This document shows positions 58,717-64,000 of a stretch of 64,000 bases of DNA, piece by piece; the first letter of the stretch is position 1; each line of letters begins with the position of its first letter. The DNA comes from Candidatus Gracilibacteria bacterium CG17_big_fil_post_rev_8_21_14_2_50_48_13. GTDB taxonomy: Bacteria > Patescibacteriota > Gracilibacteria > 1-14-2-50-48-13. Under the pieces are notes generated by a model. The model was not told the origin of the DNA. It did not search any database and was given only the letters and a program-made list of their open reading frames with translations. The stretch is from contig PFFG01000007.1 in assembly GCA_002783265.1 (NCBI GenBank), forward strand, positions 92,052 to 156,051, given 5' to 3'. The translations under genes were made by a program, and so were the position numbers.

Positions 58717-58745
58717 GTATATTTTCACTCAAGGTCACCTGTCAA
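58716..58745 (-). promoter_or_regulatory. Promoter of the marR-exporter operon
   Basis: On the minus strand TTGACA (58740-58745), 18-nt spacer, TATACT (58716-58721). Confidence 0.8.
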
Positions 58746-58761
58746 GAGGAGTTCTGAGGGC

Positions 58762-58790
58762 TTGCTCTCACTTCTAGAGAGCGTTATGAT
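58762..58790 (+). promoter_or_regulatory. leuS promoter
   Basis: TTGCTC (58762-58767), exact 17-nt spacer, TATGAT (58785-58790). It excludes the long open frame from 58762 as start and supports the ATG at 58822. Confidence 0.6.
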
Positions 58791-58821
58791 GAGCACGCAT
58801 TCATCGTTTTTCCTATTTTTC

Positions 58822-61227
58822 ATGCAGCCCTATTCTTTCAAAACGCGCGATACATTCTGGCAAACTCATTGGGAGGAGCAAAAGACCTATAGTGTCACCA
58901 ACTGTGGCGAAAAACGATATGTCCTCGATATGTTTCCCTATCCTTCCGGACAGGGCCTGCATGTAGGGCACCCCAGCGGCTATATTGCCAATGACCTTAT
59001 TGCGCGATACTGGCGCATGCAGGGGTACGATGTACTGCATCCTATGGGCTGGGATGCCTTCGGTTTGCCCGCGGAAAATTACGCCATCAAAACGGGTGTG
59101 CACCCCAGTATCACGACAGCAAAGAATATTGAAACCTATACGCGGCAATTAAAATCCATCGGTTTTTCCTTTGATTGGACTCGCGAAATTTCTACCACGG
59201 ATCCAGAGTACTATAAGTGGACACAGTGGATTTTTCTCAAACTCTTCGAACGTGGACTTGCCTATGAATCAGAGCTGCCTATCAACTGGTGCCCGAGTTG
59301 TAAAACCGGCCTTGCCAATGAAGAAGTTCTGAAGGATGGCACCTGCGAACGATGCGGTACGTCCGTCGAGCAAAAGCCCCTTCGCCAATGGGTGCTGAAA
59401 ATTACGGAGTATGCAGATCGCCTACTTGAAGATCTGGAGGGTCTTGATTGGCCTGCTTCGATCATTGAAATGCAGAAAAACTGGATTGGAAAAAGTCTCG
59501 GAGCCATTTTTCACATGCAGTGGACAGGAGGAGCAGAAGAAATCAGCGTCTTTACCACACGGCTCGATACGGCCTTTGGCGTGACCTTTGTCGCAATTGC
59601 ACCAGAACACCCGCTTGTAGCGACCTTTACCACTGCGGAGCAAAAGTCTGCTGTGGAGGCCTACGTTGGGGCGGCGGCAAAAAAGAGCAGCCTTGAACGC
59701 ACGGAACTCGCCAAGGAAAAATCGGGCGTTCCAACGGGGTCGTTTGTGATCAACCCCTTCACGGGTGATGCGGTACCGGTGTTTGTGTGTGATTACGTTC
59801 TCGGTTTTTATGGAACAGGCGCGGTGATGGGTGTTCCCGCACACGATGAGCGGGATTTCGGTTTCGCTGAGAAAATGGGCATAGATATACGGTATGTTAT
59901 TGCGAGCACGGCAGGAGAAACACATACGGAAAAAGGCGCTTTTACCGACTACGGCGTCTTGGTGAATAGTGGTGAATTTACGGGCATGACCTCTGAAGAA
60001 GCCCTCTCTGCCATGGCATCATGGCTCGAAGAACAGGGTCTTGGAGAGAAAACCGTGAACTATAAACTACGCGACTGGGTGTTTTCCCGCCAGCGATACT
60101 GGGGAGAACCTATTCCGCTCATTCATTGTCCCTCATGTGGTGTCGTACCCGTACCAGAAAAGGAACTGCCCCTCAAGCTTCCAGACGTCGATCAGTACGA
60201 GCCGTCGGGCACAGGAGAGAGCCCACTTGCTGGAATCGATGCCTGGGTGAATGTTCCCTGTCCAACCTGCGGCGAACCTGCAAAGCGTGAAACCAATACC
60301 ATGCCGCAATGGGCGGGATCCTGCTGGTACTACCTGCGGTTTATTGATCCGCACAATAGTGAAGCTATTGCTGACCCGGGCCTCCTTGCGAAATGGCTTC
60401 CCGTGGATATGTATGTTGGTGGTGCAGAACATGCCGTACTGCATTTGTTGTACGCACGATTCTGGCATAAGGTGCTCTACGATGAAGGTGTTGTGCCAAC
60501 GAAAGAACCCTTTGCACGTCTGCGCAACCAAACCATGATTTCCGGAGAGGACGGGCAGAAAATGAGTAAATCTCGAGGAAATGTGGTGAACCCGGACAGC
60601 ATTCTCGAGGCCTATGGCGCTGATACCTTCCGCACCTATGAAATGTTTATGGGGCCCATGGGTTCGACGATTCCATGGAGCACCGCGAGCATTGAAGGAG
60701 TCCATCGTTTCCTAGGTCGTGTCTGGCGTCTTTCGGAGATCACGCAGGAGGGAAAGGCAAGTTCTGAGGAACTCTCCATGCTGCACAAGACCATTCAGAA
60801 AGTCACGGAGGACATGGAAAATTTGTCCTTCAATACCTCGGTTGCGCAGATGATGATTTGTGTGAATACTTTTTACGAACTGGGACAAATTGCTTCTTCT
60901 ACACTGCGTACCTTTCTTGCCCTCCTCGCCCCCTTTGCTCCACACATGACGGAGGAACTCTGGCAAATGCATGGAGGCAGTGGTTCTATTCACTGCTCTC
61001 CCTGGCCACAGTTTGATGCAGAACTCGCGAAGGATTCTCAGGTCACCATTGCCGTTCAGGTCAATGGAAAAGTCCGCGGCACCATAAGTGTCCGTCCCGA
61101 CGAGAGCCAGGAAAATGTCTTATCCGCAGCAAAGGCAGAACCACTTGTGGCGAAATATCTCGCTGAAGGGACACTGCGTAAAGAGATCTACATTCCGGGA
61201 AAAATTGTGAATTTTGTCGTGAACTAA
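58822..61227 (+). CDS. leuS: Leucyl-tRNA synthetase
   Basis: Read from the ATG at 58822 (MQPYSFKTRDTFW; 801 residues), since the promoter lies upstream of it. A class I synthetase: the HIGH box is HVGHPSG (about 47-53) in YPSGQGLHVGHPSGY, the CP1 editing domain contains ARLDTAFGVTFV-like TTRLDTAFG (about 248-256) and the KMSKS box is KMSKSRGNVV (about 580-589). Two CxxC zinc ribbons (CPSCK...CERC and CPSC/CPTC) are present. It charges tRNA-Leu and edits misacylated tRNA. It is monocistronic and converges with rmlB. Confidence 0.98.
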   Translation: MQPYSFKTRDTFWQTHWEEQKTYSVTNCGEKRYVLDMFPYPSGQGLHVGHPSGYIANDLIARYWRMQGYDVLHPMGWDAFGLPAENYAIKTGVHPSITTAKNIETYTRQLKSIGFSFDWTREISTTDPEYYKWTQWIFLKLFERGLAYESELPINWCPSCKTGLANEEVLKDGTCERCGTSVEQKPLRQWVLKITEYADRLLEDLEGLDWPASIIEMQKNWIGKSLGAIFHMQWTGGAEEISVFTTRLDTAFGVTFVAIAPEHPLVATFTTAEQKSAVEAYVGAAAKKSSLERTELAKEKSGVPTGSFVINPFTGDAVPVFVCDYVLGFYGTGAVMGVPAHDERDFGFAEKMGIDIRYVIASTAGETHTEKGAFTDYGVLVNSGEFTGMTSEEALSAMASWLEEQGLGEKTVNYKLRDWVFSRQRYWGEPIPLIHCPSCGVVPVPEKELPLKLPDVDQYEPSGTGESPLAGIDAWVNVPCPTCGEPAKRETNTMPQWAGSCWYYLRFIDPHNSEAIADPGLLAKWLPVDMYVGGAEHAVLHLLYARFWHKVLYDEGVVPTKEPFARLRNQTMISGEDGQKMSKSRGNVVNPDSILEAYGADTFRTYEMFMGPMGSTIPWSTASIEGVHRFLGRVWRLSEITQEGKASSEELSMLHKTIQKVTEDMENLSFNTSVAQMMICVNTFYELGQIASSTLRTFLALLAPFAPHMTEELWQMHGGSGSIHCSPWPQFDAELAKDSQVTIAVQVNGKVRGTISVRPDESQENVLSAAKAEPLVAKYLAEGTLRKEIYIPGKIVNFVVN

Positions 61228-61238
61228 GCGGGGTGCGC

Positions 61239-62255
61239 CTAGATCGCACCCTGCAAATACTTTTCTGCAAGTTGCTCTGCATCGTGCATGAGGGGTCGCC
61301 ACCATGCTTCATTTGCTTTATACCACGCAATCATCTGAGCAATGCCCTCGTCGAAGGAACGTGAGGGTGACCAACCCAGCTCTGCCGTTGCCTTGCTAAA
61401 ATCAATGGCATAACGCGGGTCATGCCCAGGACGGTCAACGGTATGCCGAATGAGGGATGGATCTGCACCAAGCTGACGTGCAATGGTTTGGGCAACCTCA
61501 TTGGTCGTGCGTTCCGCATCGCCGCCAAAAAGGTAGGTCTGACCAATAACTCCCTTTTGTATACAAAGTTCAATACCGCGGGCATGATCGTCAACCCAAA
61601 TATAATCACGCACCGCAAGACCCTTGCCGTACACGGGAATAGGCTTTCCATCGAAAAGGCGCGTGATATAGAGTGGCATAACCTTTTCTGGAAACATCAA
61701 TGGGCCGTAGTTGTTGGTGCAATTACTGATGGTCACAGGTAGGCCGTAGGTTTCGTGATAGGCCCGCACGAGATGATCCGACGCCGCCTTGGACGCAGAA
61801 TAGGGAGAACGGGGATCATAGGGGCTCTTCTCCGTGAATTTTTCCTTGGAGTCCAGAGGGAGCGTTCCAAACACTTCATCTGTTGAGACATGGTGGAAGC
61901 GTTTTTTCCCTGCGCGGACCGCCGCCTCAAGCAGGGTAAAAGTTCCCATCACATTTGTCGTGAGAAAAACGCTTGGATTCATCACACTACGGTCGACGTG
62001 GCTTTCTGCAGCAAAATGCACGACAATGTCGCAGGCGTCCACAAGGGGCCAAACTTTCTCCATGTCACAAATATCGCCCTCAACAATATGCAAACGATCC
62101 CCCAGTTCTCCCCGTAGCAGTTCCTCGGTTTTTGGGTTCACTGCGTAGGTTTTTTTATCGAGAATAGTGATCGAGTCCTCGCCATGGTGTTTGTGCCAGT
62201 ACCGAACAAAGTTCGAGCCGATGAAACCTAGGCCACCCGTTACGAGCAAATGCAT
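61239..62255 (-). CDS. rmlB: dTDP-glucose 4,6-dehydratase
   Basis: A 338-residue extended-SDR enzyme. The NAD motif [16 protein letters not shown] (5-20), the active-site region [10 protein letters not shown] (about 118-127, with Thr-Asp-Glu) and [16 protein letters not shown] (about 150-165, Tyr-x3-Lys) are complete. It converts dTDP-glucose to dTDP-4-keto-6-deoxyglucose in the dTDP-rhamnose pathway. It is divergent from rmlA, whose product it uses; no rmlC or rmlD is visible in the window. The 116-bp gap between them should hold both promoters. Confidence 0.97.
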   Translation of the reverse strand: MHLLVTGGLGFIGSNFVRYWHKHHGEDSITILDKKTYAVNPKTEELLRGELGDRLHIVEGDICDMEKVWPLVDACDIVVHFAAESHVDRSVMNPSVFLTTNVMGTFTLLEAAVRAGKKRFHHVSTDEVFGTLPLDSKEKFTEKSPYDPRSPYSASKAASDHLVRAYHETYGLPVTISNCTNNYGPLMFPEKVMPLYITRLFDGKPIPVYGKGLAVRDYIWVDDHARGIELCIQKGVIGQTYLFGGDAERTTNEVAQTIARQLGADPSLIRHTVDRPGHDPRYAIDFSKATAELGWSPSRSFDEGIAQMIAWYKANEAWWRPLMHDAEQLAEKYLQGAI

Positions 62256-62371
62256 ACAGTAGTGTGAGAATATCTAGTGGGAGCCTACCACAGACAGAGT
62301 ACTATGCAATAATCGTCTTTCCAGATGGCGCGAAGCCGTCTAGAATTTGCACGTATTTTCTATGGTCGTCC

Positions 62372-63232
62372 ATGAAAGGAATAATTTTGGCAGGCGGTAC
62401 AGGAACAAGATTGCACCCACTGACCCTCGCCGTCAGCAAACAGCTCATGCCGGTGTACGATAAACCGATGATCTATTACCCACTCTCTACCCTGATGCTT
62501 GCGGGCATCCGTGAGATTCTCATCATTACGACACCAGAAGATCAGGCGGCCTTTCAAAAGCTCCTGGGGGACGGGTCGCAGCTCGGGTGTACCTTTGAAT
62601 ACGTTGCACAACCATCGCCCGATGGGCTTGCACAGGCATTTATCTTGGGCGAAAAATTCATTGATGGGGATCATGTGGCCCTTATTTTGGGCGACAATAT
62701 TTTTTATGGTACCGACCTTGGAAAACGCCTCAAGACCGTCGTTCCGAGCAAGGGCGCAACCATTTTTGCCTACGAGGTTTCTGATCCATCGCGGTACGGT
62801 GTCATTGAATTCGATGACCAGATGCGGGTGCTCAGCATCGAAGAAAAACCCGACGAGCCCAAATCAAAATATATGATCCCTGGACTCTACTTTTATGATG
62901 CATCCGTCGTCGACATAGCCAAATCCATACGCCCCTCTGCACGCGGTGAACTGGAAATTACGGACGTGCACAAGCAATACCTTCAAGAGAAAAACCTGCA
63001 CGTCTGTGTACTTGATCGTGGCAGCGCGTGGTTTGATACGGGGACCTTTGATTCCCTCCAGGAAGCAAGCCAGTTTATTGAAGTCATTGAAAAACGGCAG
63101 GGTGTGCTCGTGGGTGGCATTGAGGAAATCGCCTATCAAAATGGATGGATTGATGAAGCGCAGCTGCGTCACCTTGCCGCACCACTGCTGAAAAGTGGCT
63201 ACGGCCGGCGGCTCCTCTCCATTCTCGATTAA
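62372..63232 (+). CDS. rmlA: Glucose-1-phosphate thymidylyltransferase
   Basis: The ATG at 62372 gives 286 residues, the usual RmlA size; the frame extending to 62264 is rejected as it would enter the divergent promoter region. The nucleotidyl-transfer signature [20 protein letters not shown] (4-23), [11 protein letters not shown] (about 103-113) and [14 protein letters not shown] (about 217-230) are intact. It makes dTDP-glucose from glucose 1-phosphate and dTTP, providing the RmlB substrate; ManB can supply the hexose 1-phosphate. Confidence 0.97.
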   Translation: MKGIILAGGTGTRLHPLTLAVSKQLMPVYDKPMIYYPLSTLMLAGIREILIITTPEDQAAFQKLLGDGSQLGCTFEYVAQPSPDGLAQAFILGEKFIDGDHVALILGDNIFYGTDLGKRLKTVVPSKGATIFAYEVSDPSRYGVIEFDDQMRVLSIEEKPDEPKSKYMIPGLYFYDASVVDIAKSIRPSARGELEITDVHKQYLQEKNLHVCVLDRGSAWFDTGTFDSLQEASQFIEVIEKRQGVLVGGIEEIAYQNGWIDEAQLRHLAAPLLKSGYGRRLLSILD

Positions 63233-63236
63233 GTTC

Positions 63237-64000
63237 CTACGCGTTTTTGGAGCAGATTGAATCCAGAATATACTCGGAAGCGTTGCCGTCTCCAAAGGGG
63301 CAGTACCAGGCAACCTCTTTTTCGAGCAGGACTCGTGTTTGCGCAAGCATACCTGCAAGGTCTTCTACGCCGACCAGCACGCAGCCGCCAACATCCACGG
63401 CTTCGGGTCGTTCCGTATTCTCCCGCAAGACTACACACTTTGTTTGCAGTATGCACGATTCCTCCTGGAGTCCACCACTGTCCGTCGCAACAAAGAGGGC
63501 ATTTTTTTGCGCCAGTAACATATCAAGGTATCCAATGGGCTCGCGCAGACGAAGATGTTCCGGTACGGCAATCTGAAATTGCTCCAACATTTTTTTCGTA
63601 CGTGGATGAATGGGAAATACGACGGGAACCGCATACTCTTGTGCGAGGACAGACAAATATTCCACAACATTGCTTAGAAGCTCTTTTGTGTCTGTTGTCG
63701 CAGGGCGGTGACAGGTGGCCAGAATATACTTTTTCGGCTCCAGGGCTTCTCTTTCGAGAAAATCAGAGGAACGCTCCGCGATAGGTAGCGTCTGATAGAC
63801 GGCATCGACCACCGTATTTCCTGTGACGAGCAACTTTTCTTCTGCGATTCCTTCAGCACGGCCGATTGCTTGTTGTGCCTCCGTGGGACAATAGAGCCAG
63901 GTACTGATGTGATCCGTCACAATGCGATTGATTTCCTCGGGCATGGTGCGGTCGTAACTACGAAGACAGGCTTCCACATGCCCAACAGGAATAGATAACT
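63237..64000 (-). CDS. wecB: UDP-N-acetylglucosamine 2-epimerase, N-terminus beyond the window
   Basis: The reading frame runs from its stop at 63237 through base 64000, so the N-terminal part lies outside. Visible family motifs: HVEACLRSYDRTMPEEINRIVTD (in parts; the catalytic Arg/Glu region), LLVTGNTVVDAV, LATCHRPATTDTKELL, the PIHPRTKKML segment, TDSGGLQEESCIL and RENTERPEAVDVGG. The canonical H-R-E-N in the third motif reads CHRPAT here, a slight change. The enzyme interconverts UDP-GlcNAc and UDP-ManNAc for surface polysaccharides, in line with the neighbouring rml genes. Confidence 0.93.
   Translation of the reverse strand, partial: LSIPVGHVEACLRSYDRTMPEEINRIVTDHISTWLYCPTEAQQAIGRAEGIAEEKLLVTGNTVVDAVYQTLPIAERSSDFLEREALEPKKYILATCHRPATTDTKELLSNVVEYLSVLAQEYAVPVVFPIHPRTKKMLEQFQIAVPEHLRLREPIGYLDMLLAQKNALFVATDSGGLQEESCILQTKCVVLRENTERPEAVDVGGCVLVGVEDLAGMLAQTRVLLEKEVAWYCPFGDGNASEYILDSICSKNA

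Noticed and set aside
1..64000. CRISPR array
   Set aside because: No regularly spaced direct repeats of 20-40 bp and no cas gene were seen.

Overview
The window looks like a chromosomal segment of a small-genome bacterium of the Candidate Phyla Radiation (Patescibacteria), perhaps Peregrinibacteria/Peribacteria-like. This assignment is an inference, not a marker-gene result. It rests on very compact coding (many 1-20 bp overlaps), few Shine-Dalgarno sequences before housekeeping genes, many proteins I cannot recognise, a membrane and cell-surface gene set (SLH/beta-propeller protein, FecR protein with a Thr/Asn tail, MacAB-like exporter), and standard stop-codon use. TGA serves as a stop, for example at the ends of folD and of the 690-residue protein, which argues against the code-25 Gracilibacteria and Absconditabacteria.

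Layout. 1-4.3 kb: an AT-rich array of four monocistronic genes for cytoplasmic coiled-coil proteins, each with a TTGAC-type promoter and most with a strong hairpin terminator. 4.4-15.8 kb: a 943-residue protein with a methyltransferase-like core, a Mur ligase, a Mn-type superoxide dismutase, a tiny two-helix membrane protein with a perfect ribosome-binding site, two flavoproteins (HI0933-like and NDH-2), and three large unknown proteins. 15.8-23.8 kb: an accessory island with a RhuM-Fic/Doc protein, two unknown genes, and a minus-strand defence operon (Xre regulator, EcoRI-family adenine methyltransferase, DUF262-HNH nuclease, and a 901-residue zinc-hook AAA ATPase resembling the anticodon nuclease RloC). 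The defence operon lies between two near-identical 23-bp direct repeats and next to a tRNA-Ile2(CAU) gene.

23.8-51 kb is mostly housekeeping: yidD, a FecR protein, a SpoU methyltransferase, recG, an SLH/beta-propeller surface protein, an Lgt-like membrane protein, holA, lepB, folD, a PH-domain protein, trigger factor, a LigB-like protein, phosphomannomutase and sugar isomerase, nrdR, murA, rpsT, a 2-hydroxyacid dehydrogenase, an HTTM-DUF393 fusion, CCA transferase and cytidylate kinase. Between murA and a small gene lies a probable unannotated structured RNA of about 108 nt with its own promoter and terminator. 51-64 kb: an unknown 555-residue protein, a MarR-controlled MacAB-type exporter operon, leuS, and sugar-nucleotide genes (rmlB, rmlA divergent, and a partial wecB).

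Functionally, the housekeeping part links hexose phosphate interconversion (SIS isomerase, ManB) to nucleotide sugars (RmlA, RmlB, WecB) and cell-wall synthesis (MurA, Mur ligase). Secretion and membrane assembly are represented by LepB, YidD, trigger factor and the Lgt-like protein. The most interesting candidates for new biology are the restriction-modification/RloC-like island, the coiled-coil gene array at the left end, and the candidate RNA at 43.7 kb.
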